64,000 bases of DNA from Vitrella brassicaformis (Eukaryota; Sar; Vitrellaceae): positions 62,001 through 126,000 of the forward strand of contig CDMY01000989.1 of the NCBI GenBank assembly GCA_001179505.1. Reading direction: 5' to 3'. This document shows, piece after piece, positions 46,238-56,039 of this stretch (within the stretch, counting starts at the first letter, position 1; every line of letters starts with the position of its first letter). Under the pieces are notes generated by a model. That model saw only the letters and a list, made by a program, of their open reading frames with translations. It made no database searches and was not told the DNA's origin. The position numbers and the translations under genes are program-made.

Positions 46238-46897
46238 TGCAGCATGGGAAGCACGCGGCAAACGCTCGGCCCAGCTGGTTGAATGGCTGCTCCTCCTGAA
46301 TGATCCTTTTCAGCGGGGAGGGGGGAGGGAGGGAGGGGGGATAGCCGCTATGCGGCGCTTGAGGGCTGTGAGGGACAGGTACCTACAGAAGCCATTCGCA
46401 GCAGCCACAGGACCAGCACACTCACACACATTCAAAGAACACTTGAGATGTGTGTGCGTCTGTGCATACTTTACGATGTCGTGCACGCCAATGAGGAGCG
46501 GCTCCCCGTCGGGACCAATCAGGAAGGGCCTTTCTCTTTTGCCTGATCAACACAAACGAGAAGACCGGATGAGTGAGTGAGTGAGTGAGTGTGTCCATCA
46601 CAGTCGTCACCGTGGACAAGGAAATAGTAGCCACTGGTATCAAAGGGCCACTCAGCCCCTGCAACCACACACGTGAATAGACACACGTAAGCGAAGAGGC
46701 GTGGCCTCCCACTGCCTTCCCAATGCGTACCTTCAGCGCTCTCTACGTCGATCCCCAGCTGCTGGGCAATCAGCCGACAGACAAGGGCCTTGGGGCAGCC
46801 CGGATCTGAAAGTCACCCACATTCGCATGGCGAGCAAGCAGGCATCCCCTGCATATCATCTCCCCATACCTGTAACCAACCACAGCGTCATTCTCAT
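46238..46897 (-). pseudogene. thioredoxin/GST-N-like protein, copy 1 (frameshifted)
   Basis: Exons (minus) 46870-46891 (or from 46897), 46731-46805, 46611-46658, 46470-46542 and 46237-46382 match the plus-strand copy at 48319 exon for exon. The first four have identical lengths (22, 75, 48 and 73 bases). The fifth is 146 bases instead of 144 because a C/T tract (about 46312-46340) is 2 bases longer. This brings a TGA into frame shortly after the tract. Key motifs upstream of the break are intact: MTLWLVTDPGCPK, FLIGPDGEPLLIGVHDIVKY. Confidence 0.65.
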
Positions 46898-47374
46898 TCC
46901 CAGGCAGATCCTTGACCAGGGTCATCACCTGAGGGATCCAGCACACGGATGCGATCCCTCACACATGCACAGACGTACCTTTTCCAACAGGTCGATGAAG
47001 GTGTCATCGTCGACGCCGTCATCCAGCGGCACGCTGTCATGCACGGAGCGGTCCAACCCGGCGATACTGAATATAGACACGCACACACACAGAGTGAGAG
47101 GGAGAGAGCAAGCAGATGACCCTTTTGCAGATGAGTGCACTAGGCCTCGCACCTGAATAACAGCATCTGGCGGCCTCCGACTTCACAAAATCCATCCCAC
47201 CACTCCCTCAATTTGGCGGTCCTTGCCGCCAGCGCGTTGACGGTTGTCGTCCCTGGGACCCCTCGCAGAAGGCACCTCGCAAATTGGGAACCCTGGACAA
47301 GCGGGAAGTTGGGCGGGTTGTTGAAGTCGCGCTGCCCATGCAAGATGTGCCGTCTTTCTTTGACGATTGTGTCT
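46870..47374 (-). CDS. unknown multi-exon coding segment
   Basis: Three minus-strand exons with consistent phases: 47153-47374, 46979-47066 and 46870-46928. They encode ERRHILHGQRDFNNPPNFPL, LAARTAKLREWWDGFCEVGG, DDGVDDDTFIDLLEK and VMTLVKDLPGNENDAVVGY. No start codon is fixed. The last exon overlaps, in another frame, the first exon of the thioredoxin-like copy. One of the two readings may be a relic of rearrangement. No family is recognised. Confidence 0.4.
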
Positions 47375-48318
47375 CTGCAACAAATGACACGCACTCAGAC
47401 ATGCACACACGTCCATCTCAGAAGCACTCCCTGTGCAGGTCGTTCCTCGAGTGCTCACTGCATCCATCCACGCATCTGTGCGAATGTTACTTTGGGCAGA
47501 CGCGCCAGATGATGATGAGGGTGTCGATGAATACCTACAAAAAATACAAGCGCCGCTCGTGTGCCACTTCTCGAACGACCGCTTTCGCTTCTGCCCCTCC
47601 CCGGCCCCCTCACCGCCATCTCATTCGCCTTCGTCGTCGTCACTCTCGCCCTCGCCATCGGCATTCTCGTCCGTCTGTGGCTGGGCTAGCACACCCCAGA
47701 GGTTGACCTTTGCGATCGTGTCGTTTGGGGTCTGGGTGGGGCGGCAGATGGTGGCGGTGTCTCTATCGTAGGTGGCGAAACTGCGTGCACATGACGCTGG
47801 CGTCGTCTTCGTCTTCGTCTTCGGCAAGCAGCTTTAAAGCGCTGATTGCTGAAGATTGCTGTCCGTCGAGCCCGTATCTCTTGACCAGCTCATTCGCGAC
47901 CTTGATGCGCAGCGGTTGCACTCACGGTATCGAAACTGTGCGACAAAACCCACACGACATCACTCATCCTCACCGCCGATGGCCATTCCAGAAAGATGCC
48001 GTCTCGGCCTCTCGCAGGGGCGGGGCCAGCGTCCCTTTTCCCCTGGTCTTCGGCGAAGAAGAAGAATCCCTGGGAGAGGCACCAGGCCCTGCGGTCGACA
48101 GGCCTGGTCTTCAGGGAAGAAGAAGAGGGCACGAAGCATCAGGTCCGTGTTAGAATCTCCAGTCGATGAATCCCTCAAATTTAATTCTGTCTCGTCTTTT
48201 GAGTATTTTCTCGACACTTGAGGCCGGAGGAGCTTCGAACCGTTTTTGTGCTTCAGGCGCTTTCCAACGGCAAACGGCCGGTTTTGCGAGCTTAGAAGTG
48301 TGAAAATGTCTCCTGGCA
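47375..48318. other. rearranged stretch with a duplicated terminal exon
   Basis: At 47487-47534 (minus) an exon VFIDTLIIIWRVCPK with its stop is nearly identical to the end of the gene at 52015-52350. The coding part expected upstream of it is not found here. A minus-strand open stretch (FATYDRDTATICRPTQTPND, then DDDEGE) lies at about 47625-47780. Nothing else is supported. Confidence 0.45.
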
Positions 48319-49057
48319 ATGACGCTGTGGCTTGTGGCTGGTAAGTAAGAGCTCACATGAATCCGGGATGGATGCTCCTCGCCATATTCGAATGTGTGTG
48401 AGATTGACAGATCCGGGCTGCCCCAAGGGCGTCGTGTGTCGGCTGGTGGCCGAGCAGCTGCGAATCGATGTCGAGATCGCGCAAGGTACGGAGTGGGAGG
48501 GCAGCGGGAGGCCACCCACGCAGCCCTCGCTCACGTGCCTGTGTATCCATTTGTGTGGTTGCAGGCGATGAGTGGCCATTTGACACCAGCGGCTGTTACT
48601 TTCTCGTCCACGGTGACGGCTGTGATGGACATACTCACTCATCTGGTCTGAGTGATGCGTGCGTTAATGCAGGCAACAGGGAGAGGCCCTTGCTCATCGG
48701 GCCAGACGAGGATTCGCTGCTCGCCGGTGTGCATGACATCGTCAAGTAGGCACACACACACGTGTTCTTGAAGGGGGATGTGTGTGTGTGTGTGTGGTGC
48801 TCCTGTGGCTGCTATGACTGACGTGTGTCTGTAGGTATCTGTCCCTGACGGCCCTCCAGCGCCGCATGGCGGCCATCCCCCCACTCCCTCCCCCCTCCCC
48901 GCTCAAGAGGATCATGAGAGAGGAGCAGCCGCTGAACAAGCTGGGCCGAGCGTTGGCTGCGTGCATCCCGTGCTGCAGGTGCGTAAGGCACAACACGACT
49001 GGTGCACATCAGGTCGGTCGTCTTGTTCTGTTCGTTCTGTTTTGTGCGTGTAGATGA
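48319..49057 (+). CDS. thioredoxin/GST-N-like small protein, copy 2 (intact)
   Basis: Exons 48319-48340, 48411-48485, 48565-48612, 48673-48745, 48835-48978 and a last piece completing the stop at about 49054-49057. The order of motifs resembles the thioredoxin fold of GST N-terminal domains. MTLWLVADPGCPKGVVCRLV gives a beta strand with a CP motif, followed by a helix. FDTSGCYFLVHG comes next, then RPLLIGPDEDSLLAGVHDIV, like the PxL...ES..I..YL region. A Pro-rich loop and a helix ending ACIPCC follow. A redox or glutathione-binding role is inference. The inverted paralogue at 46238-46897 is frameshifted. Confidence 0.55.
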
Positions 49058-49099
49058 GAATTATCGCCGGCTGCAATTACCCTGGCTGCCAAAGACCTG

Positions 49100-49515
49100 G
49101 GTGAGTCACACCTATGACGCTCATGGCACCTTGACACACACATGTATGTATATTATGTATGGTGTGGATTGTATGTATATTATGTATGGTGTGGTATGCG
49201 TTTCTGTGTGATGCCGTCTGTTGGGTGCTTGCCAGCCAGTTCGCCACCAGATACAGCAGCATGGAATGACTTCTCCCCACCAGCAGCAGCAGCCACTGAA
49301 GTCGAGACGACGAGACGAAGGATGTCGCCCCTGCAGCCCGGCTGCTCCTTCTTCTCCTCTGGCTGCTGCTGAGCCAGAGCTGCGGTCTCCTCTTTCTTGG
49401 CCGTCTCCTCCACCACTGCTGCAGAGGGGGCCGAGGCCGCCTCTTTCTTGACCTCTTCCTTGCCGCCGCCGCCGAAGATGGATAGCGACTCCCAGCAGCC
49501 GCACAGGTCAATCAA
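49100..49515 (-). CDS. possible Ala/Lys/Glu-rich coding exon
   Basis: One minus-strand frame stays open from about 49515 down to 49180: LCGCWESLSIFGGGGKEEVK, then Ala/Lys/Glu-rich sequence and LRLVVSTSVAAAAGGEKS. There is no ATG at its upstream end and no clear acceptor. It could be an exon of an unresolved gene or chance. The 5' end lies in a segment duplicated at 60380. Confidence 0.25.
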
Positions 49516-49790
49516 GTCCAGTCATCGGCTGTGACGTCGAGACCGTCGCCAAAGTGTCGAGCGGCAGAGGCGGCTGGCGCGTGCTGCAGGCGGTGTTCCA
49601 CGTGCCGCCAAAGCCCGTCGGGTGTGGACTGATGAGTACGGCAGGCGGAGAGCATTCTACTAGCCAGCCACATATGGGTGAGGGGGGGGATGGGCGAGGT
49701 ATGAGTGGGGCGGTAGAGAGAGACAGGGAGGTGACCAATGATCAGCAGCCTTGAAGGGGGCGGGGCAGCGTCGTAGGTGAGTGTTGGCAC
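49516..49790 (+). pseudogene. family Y terminal exon fragment (duplicate of 60100-60390, inverted)
   Basis: The plus strand reads VETVAKVSSGRGGWRVLQAV (49540 onward), matching the minus-strand exon at 60205-60345. It then loses the frame: one base fewer after CCCGTCGGG. About 270 bases of flank are also shared in inverted orientation. Not expected to be functional. Confidence 0.6.
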
Positions 49791-50990
49791 GATGAGCTTG
49801 TAGTGGATGAGCGAGAGTATACAGACAGACAGACAGACAGGTGGCAGTACTTTCCACAGGAAGGGTGCTGCCTTGCCTTTCTGCCTTACTTGCCACCTTA
49901 GCTGAATCCATCCATTGGGGTGCTACACATTAGGTCGTCTGTCTGTCTGTCTGTCCCGCCCTTTAAGTGTACGATATCTCTGCACTCACTTTGGTATTTC
50001 CAATCGGCCACTTGCTCGTCTTTGCTTTTTGAATGAGTCAGGTGCATCGAATACATATGTATGGTGCGGCGGGTGAGGAGGTACCTCGGTATCATGGCAG
50101 TGCCTTTGTTGGCGAGGGCATATGCACCTGCCTGGTGTCGTCATTCCGTTTGAGCCGACATTGAGATCTATGCGGTGACCCTGACGGACGGATGCCTGCA
50201 TGATCGACACTGCATGACTTGCCGGTGCGTTCATGGAACAGTTGCCACTCCAGGCAGAAAGACACCCGTCCATGGCCTGAGAATGACCGGCCGCTCACTC
50301 GTTATCTGTGTCACCCTTTGTCGCTGTCGGTCAATTCCTTTTGGCTCGACACCAACCAAAACGCCACCAAATACGATATCAAATGTCGGTAGTGTTTCCA
50401 CTTGGGCACACTTACACAGACAGCCAGACCGACCGAAACGCACACCCAGCACTTGTGGTGAGTTGTGTGGTCTGATGGCCGAAAGTGCGTCTCAGCGTCT
50501 CATTTGGTAGCACACCTGCACACCCATGACAGGCAGAGGGACAGATGTGTTGTGTGTTGGCATCGCCCTGCATTCAGGGGTGGGGAGGTTCCTGTCAGAA
50601 AGGAGCTCTGTCGGCCAGGGGCCATGCACTGCAGTTGCCCCATCCGGCAATGCACGAGACACACGTGCGTGTGGCCTCCTGATTGAATGAGGCGATTCGA
50701 TGCTCAAAGTGAGTGGGGTATATGAGTGGTTACTTGGTGTACATCGACCGACGTGAAGTCAGTCAGTTAGAAAGAAGTCGAGATATCAGCATATGTACAC
50801 AGTCAGAAGGACCGACCACAGGCATAAGCCAGACGACCAACCGACCCGCAGCCACGACGCACCCTACGCACTTGTGGGATTCCTATGGTTTAGCGAGATA
50901 TTCGGCTATGTTCTGCACTCCAGCGCCCGCAACCACCACACCATCACACCACCACACCACCACACCACTCTACACACCACTGCCCGCCGG
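49791..50990. other. mostly non-coding stretch with one relic
   Basis: No gene is supported. At about 50815-50935 (plus) a relic reads HKPDDQPTRSHDAPYALVGF, then LWFSEIFGYVLH, an inverted partial copy of the gene at 52015-52350. A CAC-repeat follows at 50930-50985. Confidence 0.5.
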
Positions 50991-51995
50991 TCAGTTGCTG
51001 CCGCCCCTCCGCGCCGCCGCCCGTGTGTTGGGCTTGGCCTCCACCTGCAACCTGCGGAAGGTATCCGACAGGCGCAGGTGGCCGAGCGTGTTGCGGTCCG
51101 TGCAGTAGCGGGCAGCATTGCGGAGGCGGCGCTCGACGAAGGACGTCTCGCCCTCGTTGCCGCGGGGGGGGCAGGGGCTCTCCTTCTCAAACCTGAAGAA
51201 CATACAGCCACAAGCACACACCCGTTGCCCATCGGTCCAGATCCATGTGTGCCTTTCATGATTCGCCTACGTTTCCAGCACGTGGTTGAGTTGGGCGTTG
51301 CTGAAGTCCCAGCCCTGCGGCACTTTGCCGTCGCTGCCAGCCACTCCGAAGAGCGCCGGCAGCAGGCCAAGGCCGCGGGAAGGGTCCGACAGCAACCACC
51401 CCACACTCAGCACCTCCTCACTCCACTGGCCCCTGACCACACAACAGACACACACACAGAAAGAGAGACGATGACTGATTGACTGCCCGATTGACTGGCT
51501 CCCGCGGCGCCCTCACACTTACGGGAGGAGGGGACCGTCGTCGAGGAGGCCGTTGATGAAGGGCGCATACGTGTCCTTGTCGATGTGGCTGTTAGCCACC
51601 TTGTCCCTCGCCCTCTGCACCCTCTCCTCCTCTCCTTCCTCCTCCTCCTGCCTCTTGGTGGCGTTATCGTCGTCGCGTGACGGGCGGTCCTCTCCCCGCA
51701 CTTCGGCCGTCTCTTGTTGGTCCAGGCCGAACAGCTCCTCGATGGTGCCGTATCGGCCCGGCAGCTTGATGTCAGGCTGGCCGTCGACGGTCCTAATCCA
51801 CCAGTGCCCACCCGCCTTGTACAAGACTACACACCCGTCGACGATGACAGGTTGTAGCCCTGACTCTTGAATGATTAGGCAGATGGGCACCACTACACAC
51901 CACCACCAAATAATGATGCACCATTCCCACCTGGGCCAAACACACACACAGAGCATACGAGAGAATCTTCCTCTTTTGCACTGCACCGTATCCAT
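50991..51995 (-). CDS. unknown protein with N-terminal hydrophobic segment
   Basis: Three exons (minus): 51523-51995, 51271-51432 and 50991-51192; all phases match and the product is 278 residues. Near the N-terminus is an unusual Trp/Ile/Val-rich hydrophobic segment (WCIIIWWWCVVVPICLII) that could be a signal anchor. It is followed by VIVDGCVVLYKAGGHWWIRT, LPGRYGTIEELFGLD and an acidic Glu-rich helix. The C-terminal exon is Arg-rich (FVERRLRNAARYCTDRNTLG). No family is recognised. It lies 19 bases downstream of the stop of the next gene on the same strand. Confidence 0.6.
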
Positions 51996-52014
51996 GCATG
52001 CATCTGTGCAAATG

Positions 52015-52350
52015 TTACTTCGGGCAGACGCGCCAGATTATAATGAGGGTATCGATGAATACCCACAAAAAGTAGAGGGGGCCTTTGTTGTGCGTCTGGC
52101 CGTCAGTCATCTCCAAGTAATCTAACACACGGGGTATGACGGCGTCGAGGCTGAGGGTGATGTGCTCATTCGTGCGGTGGTTGCGGTGGCTGAAGTGCAG
52201 AACATATCCAAATATCTCGCTAAACCATAGGAATCCCACAAACCCATGGGGTGCATCGTTGCTGCGGGTCGGTTTATCGTCCGGCTTCTCCTGGTGGTTT
52301 TTCTTTATCTTGTCTATCAGCTTAATGCATTTTTTGCCTTTAGGAGGCAT
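52015..52350 (-). CDS. small C-tail membrane protein, single exon
   Basis: A 111-residue single-exon open frame with an ATG at 52350. The N-terminus is Lys-rich (MPPKGKKCIKLIDKIKKN). A soluble part follows (GFVGFLWFSEIFGYVLHF, then ITLSLDAVIPRVLDYLEM). The C-terminus has a hydrophobic helix (PLYFLWVFIDTLIIIWRV) before the last residues CPK, like a tail anchor. Partial copies exist at 47487-47534 (tail) and about 50815-50935 (middle, inverted), which supports it as a real, mobile gene family member. Confidence 0.6.
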   Translation of the reverse strand: MPPKGKKCIKLIDKIKKNHQEKPDDKPTRSNDAPHGFVGFLWFSEIFGYVLHFSHRNHRTNEHITLSLDAVIPRVLDYLEMTDGQTHNKGPLYFLWVFIDTLIIIWRVCPK

Positions 52351-52445
52351 GGCGGCGAGAGGAGGGCAGCAGCTGGCGGCGAAAGCAGCGGCACAGCAGC
52401 TGGGATGAATGCACAACTAGAGGTCGTGCACGCGGCCGGGTCGCG

Positions 52446-52892
52446 ATGCAAGCTCGCCTGCATCGCACTCGCACAAGCAAAAACCAACGCAGCAGCCATT
52501 CTGATGACGGGAAGGTGCTCAGGCTGACCCGGCAGATGCGCCGCTCCATCACTGCAATGCGCCGAGGAGAGCCCATTCTCAAAGGTCGGCTGGCTGCCAC
52601 ACACTGCTGAGTGACACAGACACGACGATCATCCGGCAAGGTGACAGTCACAGCGGGTGAGGGTGGCGTCACGATGACGGGCAGCCAGTCAACAGGACGT
52701 TCTGATGTGTACGGGCTGTTCTCGTCACTCTCCGTCACTTGCATCGCTCTGCGTGGCCTGTTGACAGGCCAAGGAGCAAGCACACGAGCCGACACGGTCA
52801 CCTATACACAAGCAGAGAGTGCCTTGACACGAGGGAGTGGCGGCCGTGGCGCCTCGGCCATGAGTGGGAGTGCGTCAGACAAGCAGCGGTGA
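52446..52892 (+). CDS. small basic protein, unknown
   Basis: Two exons, 52446-52584 and 52768-52892, join in phase to give 87 residues. The first exon is Arg-rich (MQARLHRTRTSKNQRSSHSD, then LTRQMRRSITAMRRGEP); the second is Ser/Gly/Ala-rich. Short and low complexity, so it may not be a real gene. It starts 95 bp from the start of the divergent gene at 52350. Confidence 0.35.
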
Positions 52893-52939
52893 GAGGGCGG
52901 CGAAGCAACGCCAAGCAATGACTGATTTTGGCTGCAATG

Positions 52940-54260
52940 TGTTTGTACGTGTGTGCAGGTGACTGCTATGGCGACAGTGAGGCCAAAACCATGGAATCAA
53001 CCCAACGGAATGAAAGGAAACAGCGGGCGGCGTAAACAATTTGAAGGCGAGATCGGTTTTGTCGTGACCGTCACGTTTTGCTTGCTTTGCGTGTGTTTGG
53101 ATGTGTACAGGCCTTTCAGGGGTCGGCTGTGCGACGAGGAGAGGAGGCAAACGAGGTGCGTGTGCGTGGCATCTGTACAGGTGGGTGATCTCGCTGTGCT
53201 GGCTGCGCTTGGCGAATGGACGGGTGTGTGTGTACGCATATGTACAGCGCACAGTCTGTCTGTGCCTCATCGTCACCATTCTGTCCTTCTCTGTACGTCT
53301 GCAGGCTCACGATCGCGGGGAGCGGAGGGACTGATGCGTTGTGCTGCGTTCTGTTGTGTGTGTGCACACATTCTTATGGACGTCGGCATGTCTGCGTCAA
53401 CGTCGGCCGCATTGATTGGCTGCCCCATTCATTTGCTCACAGCCAGGTACGCAGCAAGGCACGCGAGGGCGTCGAGGGCATCCGTATGTGTGTGCATCTG
53501 TGACCGTTGTGTGGGGGGGTGCAGGCGTTTTCTCGTGTCGCCATGCAGCGGTCTCTGTGCGCAGAGAAGGGCTTCACACTCGAGTATGAAGGCCATGCGT
53601 CGTACTGTGGTGTGTGTGTGCGTATTTGTGTGTATACGCTGTGTTCAGGTGTGGCCGTGGCGGCGGGTCACCTCTGCGATGGGGCTGATCTGATGATCGG
53701 CCATCTCGCCCATCGATGGGTGGAGTGTGTCCGCTCATGCCGCCACATCGCTGCTCTGGGGGTGGGGGGCATCGCTGCGGCTGTGTGGGCGTGTGCGGAT
53801 TCTCGAGGGTGGTGACGGCACTGCGATCACATCGCTGCAATAGCTGCAACAGGTACGGGTTTGACGATGTGCGTGGACACGAGAGCTCGAAGTTGGGAAC
53901 TTTCACGTGTGTGGCCGATATGTGCGTGTCAGGTGTTGCGGAAAGGCGTCAGCTTCGTTGGTATCAATCACACACCACAGAGATCGGTGGCGCAGTGAGC
54001 TTCGTCAATCGATGTGGGTGTGTGTTGCCATTGATCAGGTCAGAGCTGTGTGTATGTGTTCATCGACGGCCATGAAGGTAAGTGACACGTGAGCAGGCGG
54101 TCGAGTCAGTTTAGTGCAGCCATATGTATGTGTGTGTGTTGGCGATTGATTGGTGCAGGTGAGTGGCGGCTGGACAGACGTGGTGTGTGTTGGTGATGTG
54201 CGAGATACCGAGCGCATCATTTGTATCTTCACGTCCGGTTGCACCGAATGCATTGGAACG
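52940..54260 (+). CDS. family Y gene, multi-exon, partial model
   Basis: Exon-like plus-strand pieces bounded by CAG and GT: MATVRPKPWNQPNGMKGN (from about 52971), GDLAVLAALGEWT (about 53180-53220), VAMQRSLCAEKGFTLEYEGH (about 53525-53620), GVAVAAGHLCDGADLMIGHL (about 53650-53730), YGFDDVRGHESSKLGTF (about 53850-53905), CVYVFIDGHE (about 54045-54078) and VSGGWTDVVCVGDVRDTE (about 54160-54220). The last two are duplicated in inverted form at 60590-60380. Phases between some exons are unresolved, so gene borders are approximate. No known family. Confidence 0.4.
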
Positions 54261-54562
54261 TCACGCCCGATCGCTGGCCGGCCATCGGCCTGTGTGTTTT
54301 TGTCAAGTGTCGCTCATTTGTGCATAGATACATGCAGATGTTGTTACGCTCTCTTTCACATCAATGAATGGCGCTGCGCTCACACAGTCCATCCAGCCAT
54401 CCATCGCGTACAATCACATCACACCCAGCAAAAGAGCAAGAGAGCAGCATATTGAAATGCATGTGTTGGCACTTGTGGATACACACACAAGAACATGCAC
54501 ACACGGCCACTGGTCGGACACACGAATGTCCCACGCATACACACAGCCGTGCATTCCACCCG

Positions 54563-55244
54563 TCAGTTGTCTTGGATGAGCGTTCGGCGAATCTTCGCCT
54601 CTTTGTCGACGTGTATTTCGAAAGCGTTGTTGGCCCAATTAAACTCTCTGCTCACACACATACACACGGACAGAATAGCAAGCATAAGTGTAATTTGGGT
54701 CTCTTGTTGTCTGCTCATGTGGATGCCCTAATCTCGTCGGTCATACGCTCACTCCTTCGCCCACTCGACTTTGAAGTTAGTCAGCACATACTCCTGCACA
54801 CACAAGGACACCGCACACGTGCACGTCTCGTCATATATTCATGCCCGCCAGCTGCCTGCCCTTCTGCTCACCTCATCGACGCGTGGGTGGCGGGCGAACT
54901 TATCGACACCCCTCCCAAACACGCACACCTTGATGTACCCCTGCTGCCCTACATGCACACAAGATATGGCCACAGCGGCTCATCCCCTGGGCACATTTTT
55001 ATTCTCCGTGTGTGGCTTACGCTGTCGTCGCTAAGCAGCATGCTAAACATGCGCCCCACCCGGCCGTCCCGCTTCATGTAGTCTTTGATGCCCCCCCTGC
55101 ACAATTGAGGCATATACATGAGGTCGTGTGATGTGTTGTCGCTTGCGCTTACACGCGCCTCACACGCCCTCGTATGGCCGTTCGTCGGCCGGTCCTTCTC
55201 CCCACCACCAGGTCCATGATCCGGACCTCAACCACTGCACTCAT
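54563..55244 (-). CDS. RPA70-like single OB-fold protein, copy 1 (intact)
   Basis: Five exons (minus): 55153-55244, 55021-55096, 54872-54940, 54753-54793 and 54563-54647; all phases match, 120 residues. The order fits an RPA70 DNA-binding OB fold: IMDLVVGRRTGRRTAIRGRV (strand 1), KRDGRVGRMFSMLLSDDSGY, IKVCVFGRGVDKF, EYVLTNFKV and EFNWANNAFEIHVDKEA. In RPA70 the matching order is RxWSNxRGEGKLFSxxLxDExGEI, xxTxFN, KVYxxSxGxL, NDYE. The protein is only one domain long, so it may bind single-stranded DNA or RNA on its own or as a subunit. The second intact copy at 61159 has identical lengths for exons 2, 3 and 4 (76, 69 and 41 bases). Confidence 0.8.
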
Positions 55245-56039
55245 GTGCAAAAACATCCATCACACATTGCATGGTGCTTTGCTGATGCATTCCTCTTGCA
55301 ACGAGCTTACTGGCGGTACGGCGGGGGTTGGAGTTTCTTCGTGTTGCCTTGTTGGCCAAACAGATCACCAGCAGCAGCGACGCGAATTGTGGAACACACA
55401 CACTCCGCTCGGTTTTGACCCCAAGTGGGGCCTGAAAACCCTTACCCTTGAAGCGCAAACCCTACTCTGCCCACCACCAACACACTAACCAAACCAAACT
55501 CCTTCGCCTCCCTTCACGGGCAGATCTACCTTCGGTTGACTGTGCCTCTCGTCGGCGAGAGAGATCTGCCGCACTCGTCGGTCAGCCAGCCATGACGCCT
55601 CTCTCTCGACAACGGGATCTCCTGGACTTGCGGCTGCCGACACCGGAGCATCCCTCTCCGTGTGCTGCCATTGCCCTTCAGCAGCCGCACTCGACCAACG
55701 ACCTGCACGCCGGGGCTGCTGACACAAACCCGAGCAGTGAGCTCCAAACTCGCGCAATGCCACACGACGGGCGAATGACACCTGTGCATCTGTCTGCTGC
55801 AGACACACAAAGGGCTGTGTTTCGCTTGCTTCGTGAGCGGAGGGCTTGGCGCTGATTGCGGACATTCTGTGTGGCCGGGGCACGCACACGGCGGCGACTT
55901 GCCTGTGTCCATCTCTGTGTGTGTGGATGTGTGTATCAGGCGTCGAGGGCGGTTGGTATCGGCGCATCACTTCACATTCTCTGCAGATAAGTCGCGTCTA
56001 CTCATCGACGGCACGTCCGTCTCACACGAATTCTCCCGT
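55245..56039. other. duplicated promoter region and start of a family Y reading frame
   Basis: This is the upstream region of the RPA-like copy 1, shared in inverted orientation with about 60690-61158. It includes GCGCTTCAAGGGTAAGGGTT (minus strand, near 55450) next to AGTAGGGTTTGCG, and AGATCTGCCGCACTCGTCGG (about 55562). On the plus strand an ATG at 55592 opens MTPLSRQRDLLDLRLPTPEH, matching MTFSRQRDVLVLRLP at 60825 (minus). Each RPA-like copy therefore has a divergent family Y start about 350 bp away. Confidence 0.5.

Noticed and set aside
46870-46928. First exon of the thioredoxin-like copy read as VMTLVKDLPGNEND
   Set aside because: Not fully rejected. Downstream exons only fit the MTLWLVTDPGCPK frame, so the other reading was kept only as part of a low-confidence upstream segment.
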